Shown: piece by piece, positions 46,118-56,293 of the stretch
Numbering within the stretch: the first letter of the stretch is position 1
How the letters are laid out: the number at the start of each line of letters is the position of its first letter
Assembly: GCA_900088475.1 (NCBI GenBank)
Contig: FLMG01001375.1
Location: forward strand, 9,234-65,526
DNA from: Hyphochytrium catenoides
Taxonomy: Eukaryota; Sar; Hyphochytriomycetes; Hyphochytriales; Hyphochytriaceae
Reading direction: 5' to 3'
DNA: 56,293 nt
Translations under genes and position numbers: made by a program
The notes under the pieces: model-generated
Seen by the model: the letters and a program-made list of their open reading frames with translations, nothing else
Databases searched by the model: none
Told to the model about the DNA's origin: nothing

Positions 46118-48217
46118 TTAAACGCCCATCATGTTGAGGAGCTCGTGCAGACCCCAAAGATTCTTCCTAAGCTCATCAGAGCGCTGATTCAGGGCTTTCT
46201 TAAGCTTGAACGCCTCAGACTTCGGTCTCTCCGCTGGCAGAATAATTTCATCTAGTCCCCCGTACTGCAACTGGTCTACCTCGGAGAAGAGAGTAAGAAC
46301 CTCGTCATGCAAGGCTGGATGGACTTGGCCCTTCTCGTACTGTCAAATAGCAAGCACGTGAGGAGCAACCTGGTACGACGCGTGTCAAATAGCTAGCGCT
46401 CACCTCTCGCTTGAGCTCCTGCAACCGCTGCTCGCAGAGAGTCAGTCTGCCGCTGATGCTATAAAGTCCTCGAAGTGCACAATCCACGATGACAGTCTGT
46501 CGATCCGGCACGCCATAACTCTGTCTATTGCCTCCAGGGGTTGATGCTCTTGGCTGAGAAACTCTGTCGGGGAATCTGTATTCCTGACCTCCTGAAGTCC
46601 GAAACTCTTCAACAGGGACTTGTGCTTTGGTCAACTGCTGCTGTGTAGCGGCCGATGCTGCAACTATTTCAGAAGGAATTAAAGGGAAAAAGAAGAAGGA
46701 AGACAGTTGACCTCTCATTGTGGCCTGATGGAAGAAAATCGGCTGTCTCCTCACCATTTGCAAGCTTGGACTGGTCTTCTGATGGACGTGATGAGGTAGC
46801 CATACCACCTTTACCTCCTGTAGCTGCCATCTGTTCCTGTGCAGGCCTACGCTGCCCCAAGGGCTGGGCAACAAAGGCGACAGTCCTGAACCAACACTTT
46901 GTGCTATTACCTAGTACTATCGCGTTGCTGATACCAGTGCCTGGGTCATCAGCGATGCCAAAGTAGCAATCTGGCCAGTGGACGGACTGCAAAACGAAAG
47001 GTGTGTCACAGGTGAGATACTCTCCCCCTTCAAACCTTATAGTGAAGAGACTCTTTGTGCTTGATAGCTGATTATGGCCCCAAGTGCAGTATCTGTGAGG
47101 AGATACAACGGTGATGTCCGTTAGACGAACATTCGTATCCACCCTCGTTTCACCTCCGCTATCCTCTTCCTCACTCTCAATCCAGCTGCCACTTCCTAAC
47201 TTGCGTTGCCCAAGCGGACTCTATCTTACTCTCTTCCTCATTATCTACATACTTTCATATGCACAGATTGGCCCTAGGCCATTATTTCTGCATCATAATA
47301 GCAGGTCATCTGCTCGCCCACTGACGACAACGCTACCTTCCCCTACCTTGATAGCTTCTGGCCTTTAACAAAGCGGTTCTGCTTGGTCCGCCGCTCGTGA
47401 AAGCGTACATAGACCTTGTCGTCTTTCTTCACGCGAAGGTCTCGTGTAGGCGATAGGTCATGAGCTTCTAAGTAAAGAACCTCGTTCCAGTCAACGGAGG
47501 CCTGCTTGCTTTGAGGGAGTAGACAAGGCGGACCTTCAATGAATCTAGCCGACAGCACCTTCGAAGGATCTGAGGCTGAGCAGAGCCTTACTGGAAATCC
47601 GTAAAAGACAAAGAGGGATGGAGCTCTGGCCGTGTATGAGCGCGTAGGAAGTTCGTCTCTGGGTGCGACTGGTGGGCTGAGGGCAAGGTGCATCATGATA
47701 AATAAAAACAAAAATTGAACGCCTACACCACGTAACAGCCTTAAGGGTACTGAGCGTAGAGAGAAAATAGAGAGAGAGTTCGTACTTCTGGCCTGCGACT
47801 CTCTAGCCTTTCTTAGAGCTTTCGCAAGGACAACATCCTATGCTGAATACTCTTTCTCTTCCTCAAAGCTGAGATTGTTGGCCCCTCTTCTAGGCCTCTA
47901 AAAAGGCTGCATTCCACCATAATCTATCCTGTGTGGACGTAACACAATGCCACGAAGCAGCTTAAAAAAGTGAGCTCAACCTTTTCGGTGAGCTCTAATA
48001 TCTTGCTTCGTTCTGCTATAGCTTCGCAGAATATGCGGCGAACGGTGTTCTTAGCTTCACCAGAACTTCCATCTGACGCCCTTGATCGCCATCGTTCCTT
48101 CCCTGTGGTCGGTGGCACATAAAGGAAGGAGAAGACAGACAGAGAGGCAGGACAGTCAGGCGACGACATCTGTCTCCTCAAAGCCGTCCTGGTTCCTTGA
48201 TTCGCCTTGTGGATCAT
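46118..48217 (-). CDS. Protein of unknown function, six exons, possible beta-rich middle domain
   Basis: Exons on the minus strand: 48217-47981, 47837-47786, 47668-47347, 47092-46815, 46657-46404, 46339-46118 (stop TAG), phases 0, 1, 2, 1, 0, giving about 454 aa; an internal ATG at ~48169 is an alternative start. The N-terminus has a helix pair ('NTVRRIFCEAIAERSKILEL', 'DVVLAKALRKARESQ'). Residues ~98-260 look beta-rich, with an aromatic/charged pattern ('APSLFVFYGFPVRLCSASDP', 'KKDDKVYVRFHERRTKQNRF', 'SLFTIRFEGGEYLTCDTPFV', 'NSTKCWFRTVAFV'), reminiscent of beta-trefoil repeats. A Gln/Ser/Pro linker is followed by C-terminal helices ('LCEQRLQELKREYEKGQVHP', 'EAFKLKKALNQRSDELRKNL'). I do not recognise the family. 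The second exon is only 52 nt and was placed by phase and continuity. Confidence 0.65.
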
Positions 48218-48355
48218 TATGATGAAGAACAATGAAAGAGAAATGCCAAACCAGAGTGTGCACCAGAGAACAGAAGATACAAAAGGTAGAGAGAGGGAGG
48301 GGACCCCTCGCAGAGACAAAAGTCAGACACAGGGCAACAGAAAGAGAGAGAGCGT

Positions 48356-48359
<4 letters not shown>

Positions 48360-48395
<36 letters not shown>

Positions 48396-48405
48396 GAGAG
48401 AGACA

Positions 48406-48437
<32 letters not shown>

Positions 48438-48440
48438 AAG
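48360..48440. repeat. (GA)n microsatellite with GACA interruptions
   Basis: GA dinucleotide repeat interrupted by 'gagaca' units, 5' of the minus-strand gene that starts near 48217, so it is a CT tract in the sense direction of that gene. Confidence 0.95.
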
Positions 48441-48557
48441 GAGGCAAAGGGCACAGAAGAAGGTGAAGGACAAAAGAGTACAGATCTTGGCTCCTCCTTG
48501 TGTCGCCTGCGGCTGGCATCATAAAAACTGCGGGTACCACAACCTGCCCGCAAGAAT

Positions 48558-48869
48558 AGCCGCTAACATCAAACCGCAGATCAGCATTATATATTGGGGA
48601 TATTTGCAGCCCCTTATGGCGTCTGTTCGGTAATCGAAGCTTCTCTATCACAGATCTTGAAGCTGGTCAAATTACCGTTACATCTGATTCTCCAGGGCTT
48701 GTTCTGACCGCTGACGCCGGAGGAGAAGGCCCAGCCATCCAGGAGATTGGCGTCCTTGCTTGTCCTCATGGCCATGCGTCATCATGGGGCAGCATGCAGC
48801 GACTGCTGCATCCTCGTCAACAGAGAAGAGCATCCGTCGGTGCACCTTGTAGAGGATCTCTTAGATAGA
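48558..48869 (+). pseudogene. ATG-less open frame, possible gene remnant or lone exon
   Basis: One frame stays open for ~104 codons from 48558 to the TAG at 48867-48869, with no ATG in its first three quarters. It reads 'DLEAGQITVTSDSPGLVLTA' and 'GPAIQEIGVLACPHGHASSW', which is protein-like. An acceptor-like 'tatttgcag' ends at 48609. No upstream exon or family was found. It may be a last exon, a remnant, or chance. Confidence 0.25.
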
Positions 48870-49091
48870 ACGTTTTTGATAGCTATTGCTACTCCCTTGT
48901 CTTGACAACCAGCTTTCTCTGTCGTTGCTTGTCAAACAACGTTTGCCTGATAGAGGCGCTTCCTACTACAATCGATCTTCCGTGACGAGCTACTTCAACC
49001 TTCCCAAAAGAGCGCCACCATCATACACTACGTGCAGATAGAGTGAAGTATTCGAAGCTCTTGGGTTAATGTACCCTAGCCCTAACATGCT

Positions 49092-49187
49092 GAAAGTTAT
49101 CGAGACAAAGGCAGCCCTTTCCGCAATCTGGTCAATTCCTGAAGGTTATCGAGACAAAGGCAGCCCTTTCCGCAATCCGGTCATTCT
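49092..49187. repeat. 49-bp tandem duplication
   Basis: The unit starting with 'gttatcgagacaaaggcagc' occurs twice back to back (49092-49140 and 49141-49187) with few differences. A recent local duplication in intergenic DNA. Confidence 0.9.
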
Positions 49188-50424
49188 TCGTTCTTCTTCT
49201 ATCACTATATAGAGCTAAGTGTGGAGAGACTCGGTGTTATGGACTGGTGGATCTTAGAGGAAGGAAAAAGCGACTCAGTTCGAAAAGGGTAAGAGAAATC
49301 TGGCTAATTATGCCCAAGTGAAAGCAGTTAGGAAGCCAAAAGCTTGCCCGAAACAGCTATGAGGATTGAGGGTCCTTCTTATCACCGCCAAAATCTATCG
49401 TTGCATTATCGCTCCTCTTTCACCTCCGATGGTAAAGGAACGCCATGAGCCTATTGCTTGATAATGAATACCATGGACCCCGTCTAGCCTGGGCGTTTTT
49501 ATTGTTAACTACGATTCGACAGGGGGCTGCCTCGTCCAGTCAGAGGACTCTGAAGAACAGCACATCACTCATGGAGAATAACCAGGTCTAGCGGTAGTAG
49601 TAATGCAAATCCAATGGCTGGACATTGCCAGATTGTGTCTATCTATGTCAGCCTCTGGTAGGAGTTTACCTCACCTTTGGAGGTGGTGATGCAAGGAGAC
49701 ACCTTTACCGAGCTAACATAATATCACCGTTCTTCTGCCAAAGCTGACCCGTATTAGGCCACCTCACCAAAGATGTTTTCACTCTTCTTAGGTCAGCGAC
49801 ATGCATTTTTAACTGAACTCCCCACAAAAGGCAGACTTGTTTGCCTTCGTTCCCCCTCACAACTCCTCCTCCAAGTTTCACTAGGAACTACTGAGGGAGA
49901 GTCCACATATGACTAGGCACTCAATACTATAAAATCGTGGGGCCGGCACTGACCTAGAATGAAAGACAAAATCATTAAGACCTGTATATAGCGCTCCCCA
50001 AACAAGGACGACCACGCCATATCGTCCCGCATCCAACTCTCCGCAAAAGCACAGGCCGTCCAACAATCATCACATTAAGTACTTGAGAAGAGCGTAGCTG
50101 TGGTAGACATCTTGACGATGTTATTGTGCCCTGTCAAAGAAGCTGTGGATGACATATTCGGTCCCTTCGAACCAACTGATATGATATGCCTACATTAAGT
50201 AAAGAACAATCACAGTCCAGCTTCTTCCCTGGTAGAGGCAGCTTTCATCGTCATCTTCCTTTTCGACATAGCAGAGCTCACATCAGCCACTAACTAACTT
50301 GGTCGTCTTCTTCACAGGTCTGCTCCCTCAATAAAATGATGATGATAGCCCAGCGAAGAAGAAGCGCAATGATTGAAAGGGTGGAGAGCTGCCCAATCAG
50401 AAGGGCACAAGCGGCGTGAGATGA

Positions 50425-50569
50425 ACCACTCCATATTTGTCAATTTAGGTTAAATAAACCACACTTAATGAGAAATATATAGTTTCATGGAGGAGATGGG
50501 TCTAGAACACTCTGGAGAGTACTACCATATTTGGCGCTTTTATTGACAAATACAGGTTTATGAGTGGTT
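50425..50569. repeat. MITE-like element, ~145 bp with imperfect terminal inverted repeats
   Basis: The left end 'aaccactccatatttgtcaa' and the reverse complement of the right end share 'aaccactc' and 'atttgtcaa', with a small indel between the two blocks. The interior is AT-rich ('ggttaaataaacc'). No coding capacity. Target-site duplication not established. Confidence 0.5.
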
Positions 50570-51044
50570 TGACATTATTTCCACCTGTGTGCCAGCCATC
50601 AGCGCCCATCTCACCTCCCACCTCCACCTTCCAACCTGAGCAGATGTGATTGACGCTTCTCTCTCTAGAGCTCTGTCTGGCCTGCAGTCACTCTGTCTCT
50701 CAAATTGGTTCTGTTTATACGGTTCTTTGCGTCCCTGTCATCCTAGTTTTCTCTCTGCACCTCTCTGTCTCGTCCTCTCTCGCTCGTTATTCAGTGTATG
50801 ACCTGACCTGCCTCCCCACAGTTCAACTTCATCACTCTTTACTACCATCTCCATCTGCTTTCTCAGTTTGCGTCCTTCAGAGCTCGGCTCGACCAGCTAC
50901 CGCGCAGGAAGGAGCGTACGGGAACAGCGAGATGACGTGACCTCTGTTCTCACTGGCAAGCCTGCCAGCAAGGGAAAGCTGGAAGTCTCGCCCTCTGCCA
51001 CGTAAGAAGACGAGAGAGACGGAGAGAGACCAAGGGGAGGAACG

Positions 51045-54000
51045 ATGACAAGGAGTTTTGAAGGACGTGAAGGTGCAAAAGTACAGGCAGGAGAGGGGCC
51101 AGAAGAGAGGGTGCAGACCCTTTTAATCGACAACTATGACTCCTACACTTTCAACCTCTATCAGATGTTGGCAGAGGTGAATCGGAGTCCTCCGATTGTC
51201 ATAGAGAATGACAGCTTCAACGGCAGCTGGGAGGAGGCGTGGGCCTTCTATAAGGGAAAAGTTGACAACATTGTCATCTCTCCTGGTCCGGGCCACCCCG
51301 CAAAGAAGGCAGACTTTGGGCTCTGTGCCGAGGTATTCGCCTGACGTCTCTAACATCTCCTCTTTCTTTCTCATCTAGATATATCCACCATAGATTGACC
51401 GTCTCCGGTGCTCTACCACTTTCAGTTGCTTATGTTGCTCTTAAGACTTCCCTTTTATGGATGCATTGTAGAAGTGGTAGTGTTGCAGTCTAATGCAGGG
51501 CGTGATTCTTATCCTCTTTCCCTGGCAATATCGCTCTTCCCTTGCCTCTCTCCCTCTCTTCTATCCTTCTCCCTTGGCCAGCTTATACATTAACTTGCAT
51601 TTCGTTGGCAAGGCACTTTTGAGTTCAGAGGTGCCCATTCTAGGAGTCTGTCTAGGGCATCAAGGGTTGGCGCAACTCTATGGCGGCAAGGTGGTTCATG
51701 CTCCAGAAGGGATGCACGGCAGATTAAGCACAGTAGAACACAAGGGCGATGCACTCTTCTCTCACATCCCGTCGTCTTTTAGGGTTGTACGGTATCATTC
51801 TCTCATAGTAGAAGAAGACTCTCTTCCCAGCTGCATTGAAGCCATCGCCTGGACGAGAGAAAGAGAAGCCAATGCTGCGTCTCCGTCTTCTTATCAATGC
51901 ACGCGTTCATCCGCCCGTTCGCTTATCATGGGGTTAAAACATCGGTCTAAGCCCTTTTGGGGCGTCCAGTTCCATCCAGAAAGCGTTTGCAGTGAACATG
52001 GGCACCAGTTGTTGGCCAACTTCAAGGCTTTAACTTTAGGAAAAGGAGCGACGAAGCTGACAGGAATCTATGGTCGAGGAAACGAGGTGCACTCGCACCC
52101 GCATGTTTCTCGAGCACTCTCTGGCCCCTCTATCTCCTCTGCCACCGCCTATTCCCTTTCCGATAGCAATAGACAGGTGCTTGCTGAACCAAGGTGTGAG
52201 GTGTTGGTGCAACGGGTCCCGTCTCACATCCATCCAGAAGCAGAGCAGGTGTTCTGTCGGCTCTTCTCGCAGTCGGAAGTCTCTTTCTGGCTAGACAGCA
52301 GCAATTATGAGCCACCTCTATCTTCCATATCCCGCAGTGCTTCTTCCAAAAGTACACAGCACCGTTCACGCTTCTCCTTCATGGGGGATGGAGGAGGCCC
52401 TCTAGCCAAGCTTATTCAGTATGACGTGACCGCAGGAAAGACGACGGTTACTCAGATGAGAAGAAGAAAGAGGATAGAGGTCCAGTCTGATTTCGCGGGC
52501 TACCTTGAGAGTGAACTTCGGCACTTGGGACTCCACAAAATTGTTTCAGTGGAGAAAGAGGAGCGGAAAGGCGTAGAAGACAGAGGAGATGACACAGATC
52601 ACGAGTCAGAAGATGGAGCCGACAGCGGCGACATCTTGCCCTTCAACTTTCACTGTGGACTCGTTGGTTACTTTGGCTATGAAACCTTAGGGGTCGATGA
52701 CCCGTCAATATTGAGAAGATGGGAACAGGGAGGGTCTTTCTGCCATCCATCTTCTTCTGAAAATCCTCCTACCGCAACATTTCTCCTTGCGGACAGAGTT
52801 GTGGCCTACGACCACGATAGGAAAGAGATCTACCTGCTATGTCTCCAAGCTGTACGAGAGAACGGCGAAGAGGGCGGTGACGAGGAAGCGTGTCGGAGCG
52901 AGGATGGGAAGGCGTCGTGTGAGTTGAAAGAGTGGTTTGACACAGTCCAGAAAGTGCTTCAGGAGTGTGCTGCAGATACCCAGACAGAAGAAAAGAAAAG
53001 GAAACTCTCTCTGAGAAGTGAAGCACAAAGACCACAACTGCCGATGTTCTCTTGTTATTCCTCCAACGTGGCTGAAGAAGAGATCATCTTCCGTCCTAAC
53101 AGGAAGAAGGAGAGGTACCTGAAGGATATAGAGGAGGTCTTACAGGAAATTCGGAACGGAGAGACGTATGAGGTCTGCCTGACCAACCAACTAGTGTCAG
53201 AGACGGTCATTGAAGACCCTCTCTCCTTCTACTTGGTTCTGAGGAAGAGGAATCCTGCGCCGTACGCAGCGTTCTTCCGGGTAAACTTCACTATGCCTTT
53301 TCCGTGCGATGACTCTTTACTTCCGTTGCCATCTCTTCCCAACTTTGCTGTCTGCTGCTCGTCTCCAGAGAAGTTCATCTCTGTGGACAAGGATGGTTGG
53401 GTGGAGAGTAAGCCTATCAAGGGGACGAGGCCAAGGGGAAAAGGGTTCGAAGAAGACAGAGAAAGAGCGGAAGAGCTGGCTAGCAACGAGAAAGATAGAG
53501 CCGAAAACCTTATGATTGTTGACCTAGTGAGGAATGATCTAGGCAGAGTGTGCGAGGTGGGAAGTGTGCACGTGCCGCAGCTGATGCAGGTAGAAAGCTA
53601 CGCTACCGTCCATCAGCTTGTCTCTACCGTCAGGGGGAAGAAAAAGGAAAGTTCCTCTCTTCTAGATGTTGTCCGGGCGTGTTTCCCTGGAGGATCGATG
53701 ACAGGAGCACCAAAGAAAAGGACTATGAGCATTATCAGGAGATTAGAAGGCGCCAAAAGGGGTATCTACTCTGGAAGCTTGGGCTTCCTCTCAATTTCTG
53801 GGGCGGCGGATTTGAATATAGTTATCAGGACGGCAATCTGTACCAGAGAGGGAACAACTCTGGGGACAGGGGGAGCCATCGTCGCTCTGTCCTCTCCTGA
53901 GGAGGAGTACGAGGAAATGCTACTGAAGGCAAGAGCTTTGGTGTCTTCTGTGGGTTTTTCTCTATTAGGAGATCCCACAAGGGCCAAGGTCGTTTTCTAA
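51045..54000 (+). CDS. ADCS: Aminodeoxychorismate synthase, fused PabA-PabB
   Basis: Two exons: 51045-51332 and 51613-54000 (stop TAA), phase 0, giving 891 aa. The N-terminal glutamine amidotransferase has 'LLIDNYDSYTFNLYQ', the oxyanion turn 'ISPGPGHP', the nucleophile Cys109 in 'GVCLGHQG', and the His217/Glu219 pair in 'WGVQFHPES'. An acidic linker joins it to the chorismate-binding half: 'CGLVGYFGYE', 'IRNGETYEVCLTNQ', 'SKPIKGTRPRG' (697-701 is PIKGT, with the Lys that marks PabB rather than TrpE), 'LMIVDLVRNDLGRV', 'VESYATVHQLVSTV' and 'FPGGSMTGAPKKRTMSII'. The enzyme makes 4-amino-4-deoxychorismate from chorismate and glutamine, the committed step to p-aminobenzoate and folate, and is plastidial in plants. 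A clear transit peptide is not visible at this start; the short ~25 aa leader is hydrophilic. No lyase (PabC) domain is present. Confidence 0.96.
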
Positions 54001-54461
54001 AGGGGAAAACTACCTCCTTTCCTCGCTTCCATCTCGTTCTTTCATTCTCAATCTCCTCGTTGCCACTCGTACTGTCCCCTGTACTCGTACTTTTGCACCT
54101 AGGAGGTGGTTTGGTTTATCGTCAGACCCTTGGTTCTCAGGCTAGGCTCTCTTTCGCCTCTAGACCGTCTTACCCTCTATAAGTAGGAGATGTGGAAGAG
54201 GCACACAAGGAGATCTTATCCCTCCTCTAGGTGTTTACCTTGATAAAAGAAATAGAGCCCCAGCAGCAGTAGTAATTGCTATGAGAAGAACTACCTGCGC
54301 GTAAGGTGTATATGAAGGAATAGGAGAGTCAGGACGGATGGAACAGGACACAGAGCTCAAGTAACGTTCTGGGCAGTCGATTAGCGGGCCAGCCCCAGAG
54401 GTGCCTGCATCGGCCACAATGCATAAAGAGCGCAGAGACAGGAGATGCGAAACTGAAGATC
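54001..54461. other. convergent 3' region with a small membrane-type frame on the minus strand
   Basis: Between the stop codons of the aminodeoxychorismate synthase (+) and the inositol kinase (-). On the minus strand, 54446-54235 stays open after an acceptor-like 'atcttcag'. It encodes a ~70 aa tail with three Cys and a C-terminal membrane segment ('VVLLIAITTAAGALFLLS') ending in LSR and TAA. There is no clean ATG (only GTG at 54417) and no donor that would splice the kinase into it, so I leave it as a possible alternative last exon or chance. Confidence 0.3.
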
Positions 54462-56148
54462 TCAGTCCTTTCTTATCTTCTTAACAGTCGTTAAGATGTG
54501 ATTTCTAAGCATTTCTCCAAGCTGTCCCTGCTTCTCCTTGAACGATGGAAAGTAGTTCAAGTCAATGACGTAAAGCTCTCCTTTCTCTCCCACGATGACG
54601 TCGAAGCCGAACAGAGATAAAGAAAAATGCTGCGCAAGGACGCCAGCAATCTCTCTCATAGCCTTAGATATGTCTACTAGGGGATGGGTGATCGAAGTTT
54701 GGCTATGTTTGGCTTCACCGTCCCTCTCTACGTCCCTCTGAGTGGACCTGAGGTAGCAGTAGCGCGTTAATCTGACAGAGGCCATACATGCGGAGATCTC
54801 TAGGAATAAACTACGTAGTCATTCAGAGTCAAGCAAACTGGTGTGAGATATATCACCAGAGAGGAGATGGGGGAAGAGCTAAGGAATTGGAGCAGTGTCA
54901 GACTTACGCTTTGTCGTCATCCTGCGTCGCGAGGTCGCGAGCTGTTGGATAAGACTTCTGAGAGTCAAAGTCGAGGCGAGCTCTCTTCCCGCCACGCTCT
55001 CCTCCCTCTTCTCTGCTTAGGTCAGGAGTGGACCTCCTCACTGCTAACTCGATGTTCTCTCCTAGTACGTATCCCTTATACAGGGTTTCTCCGTGATTGA
55101 CGTATTCCTAGAAAGATTGGTGGGGAAGGAAGAGAAGCGAGAGAAAGTATGTTAGAGACGTATATGGCATGAATGCTCAGGCTGTTTGATAGATCTCACG
55201 GTTAGATGCATGGAGCTTCATACATAGTGAGCAGAGGACCGCTCTACCGCATAATATGGATGCGCAACAGAGGGGAAAGGAGATAGACAGGAGAGAAATG
55301 CCAGGAACAAAGAAGAACAAATGAAGAAGGATAAAAGAGAGAAAGAGAGATGAAGAGAGGAGCTTTTGCCTAGAATCACACCTGTACTAGCACCGGCGGC
55401 TGTAGGCTCGCCAGTTCTTCCTCTGAGGTGATGAGAGACATGATGTGGGAGCTCTCCGTCGCTACAGGGCCACGAGTGAAAACAACAACGGTGAGAGGAT
55501 CAGGATGCAAGAAGGGAATTAGAAGTGTTAGAGGTCGTGGGTCATAAGCTAGAGCGGCAAGCCTAAAGGGTAGAGCACAGTCCGTGAGAAAATGTGAAGA
55601 GAAGAGACGGCTGACAAGCGTGACAGACTTCATCAGCATCTAGAGACACCAGGAAGGACAACTCGTGGTGATGTCTCAATGGACGAGTGGAGTGTGACAC
55701 AAAGAAACACGAGGAGAGAGAAAGAGAGAGAGAGAGGGCAACGCAGATAAAGAGACGGAGCGCAGCTAAAGGGAGGATGGCAACGAGGAGTCAGAGGCCA
55801 AGAAAGTTCCCATCGATTGCTGGAACACTTACCACAAGCGTCCAAGCTCTTGACAATGACAGGGCCAGAGATTCCTTCTTCTCTCGCTCTTTCCGCCACG
55901 TTCTCTCCTTCTGACACGGCCACAAACTTAGGGAAGCGGAAGAGCCCTTCGCTCCTCTCTGCTAGCTCTCTTAGCGCTTGACAACAGGAGAGACGGCCAA
56001 TGATTCGCTCGACGGCTTCCAAAGGGTCAATAACGATGAGCTCTTTCTCTCTTTCTCCCGCCTGAACTTTCTCTCTTTCTCTCTCTATATACTGGCGAAG
56101 CGCGGCGACCACTAGCGCTGCCTCGTCGTCCCCATGCTGGGCAAAGAC
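54462..56148 (-). CDS. ITPK1: Inositol 1,3,4-trisphosphate 5/6-kinase (ITPK), ATP-grasp; N-terminus outside the window
   Basis: Four exons on the minus strand: 56148-55833, 55461-55382, 55107-54908, 54747-54462 (stop TGA), phases 1, 0, 2; the 56148 exon opens at an acceptor, so at least one upstream exon lies near or beyond the right edge. Blocks in order: 'ELIVIDPLEAVERIIGRLSC', 'FRFPKFVAVSEGE', 'GPVIVKSLDACATESSHIMS' (ATP-grasp lysine and the A-x-x-S-S-H motif), 'LQPPVLVQEYVNHGETLYKG', 'YVLGENIELAVRRSTPD', 'FSLSLFGFDVIVGEKGELYV' and 'VIDLNYFPSF'. The last two carry the Mg2+-binding Asp, Asp and Asn. The family phosphorylates inositol tris- and tetrakisphosphates toward phytate. An insert of ~45 charged residues after 'RRSTPD' is longer than in most members, and the last acceptor could be at 54747 or a few codons downstream. 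Confidence 0.93.
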
Positions 56149-56252
56149 CTACAGATAGATTCACGGCAAGAGAGGAGGGAGCAGCAGAGAGAAATTGTGA
56201 CGTTAGAAGATTGAGCGTCGAAAAGTACCAGAAGGTGAGCAACGAAAGAGAA

Positions 56253-56290
<38 letters not shown>

Positions 56291-56293
56291 AGA
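56149..56293. other. right edge: intron of ITPK with (GA)n tract
   Basis: Sequence upstream (in the minus sense) of the acceptor at 56148. It ends in a pure GA run (56256-56287), which is a CT tract in the sense direction of the kinase gene. No coding exon was identified in it. Confidence 0.6.

Larger units (their letters stand above)
48218..51044. other. gene-poor region
   Basis: About 2.8 kb without a supported gene. It contains the GA microsatellite (48360-48440), an ATG-less open frame (48558-48869), a 49-bp tandem duplication (49092-49187) and a MITE-like inverted repeat (50425-50569), each listed separately. CT-rich sequence at 50660-50800 may belong to the promoter or 5' UTR of the aminodeoxychorismate synthase gene. 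Confidence 0.5.

Noticed and set aside
51408-51593. frame within the aminodeoxychorismate synthase intron, and the long frame's upstream extension from 51493
   Set aside because: The acceptor at 51612 joins 'FGLCAE' to 'ALLSSEVPILGVCLGHQG', which matches the family; sequence before it is intron.
1-56293. tRNA, rRNA or CRISPR features
   Set aside because: Scanned by eye for T-arm-like GTTCGA/GTTCAA contexts with a matching acceptor stem and for regularly spaced repeats; the few GTTCGA hits (for example 5105, 15498, 49278) have no cloverleaf around them. A tRNAscan run would be decisive.

Overview
This is a nuclear, intron-rich eukaryotic window. Genes are interrupted by GT-AG introns, mostly about 70-350 nt, whose phases can be checked exon by exon. 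There are no operons, ribosome binding sites or CRISPR arrays, and no tRNA or rRNA was found by eye. (GA)n/(CT)n microsatellites are common, and one assembly gap (Ns, 37096-37141) is present. The gene set combines a plant/algal-type HAD hydrolase, a CCT-domain protein, a fused PabA-PabB aminodeoxychorismate synthase, farnesylcysteine-lyase-type oxidase, an ITPK-type inositol phosphate kinase and a KIX-like domain joined to leucine-rich repeats. I infer an algal protist, perhaps a photosynthetic stramenopile; the taxon is a guess, the eukaryotic nuclear origin is not.

Layout. 1-3.7 kb: gene-poor, with a ~370 bp tandem duplication. 3.75-8.7 kb (+): a 12-exon gene for a ~930 aa protein built of charged helices and repeated aromatic 'YFVWDPVYDVWKDPE' modules; no family recognised. 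9.06-12.34 kb (-): RNA polymerase I initiation factor of the Rrn7/TAF1B type. 13.3-17.63 kb (+): helical, PPR-like protein with 13 exons or more. 18.27-20.06 kb (-): HhH-GPD DNA glycosylase (AlkA/Mag1 type). 20.69-21.48 kb: a large foldback (inverted-repeat) element. 21.88-23.3 kb (-): family I inorganic pyrophosphatase. 24.38-26.57 kb (+): prenylcysteine oxidase/lyase, whose stop overlaps that of a convergent coiled-coil gene (26.57-27.88 kb, -). 28.89-31.39 kb (+): CCT-domain protein with a new-looking N-terminus. 32.66-35.40 kb (-): DUF4091/GH123-like glycoside hydrolase. 35.5-37.5 kb (-): an unresolved gene around the assembly gap. 38.22-39.89 kb (+): HAD hydrolase with an in-frame TAG. 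40.45-42.21 kb (-): intronless KIX-like + LRR protein. 42.2-46.1 kb: gene-poor, with decayed AT-rich reading frames. 46.12-48.22 kb (-): six-exon protein of unknown function. 48.2-51.0 kb: gene-poor. 51.05-54.0 kb (+): aminodeoxychorismate synthase. 54.46-56.15 kb and beyond (-): inositol phosphate kinase, its N-terminus outside the window.

The genes share no single pathway. They form an ordinary housekeeping neighbourhood (rDNA transcription, base-excision repair, pyrophosphate removal, prenylcysteine recycling, folate, inositol phosphates) mixed with four or five proteins I cannot assign. The most unusual items are the FVW-module protein, the KIX/LRR and CCT fusions, the TAG inside an otherwise well-conserved HAD gene, and the foldback element. 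Exon coordinates were worked out by hand from splice consensus, reading-frame continuity and family alignment from memory; no database search was run.
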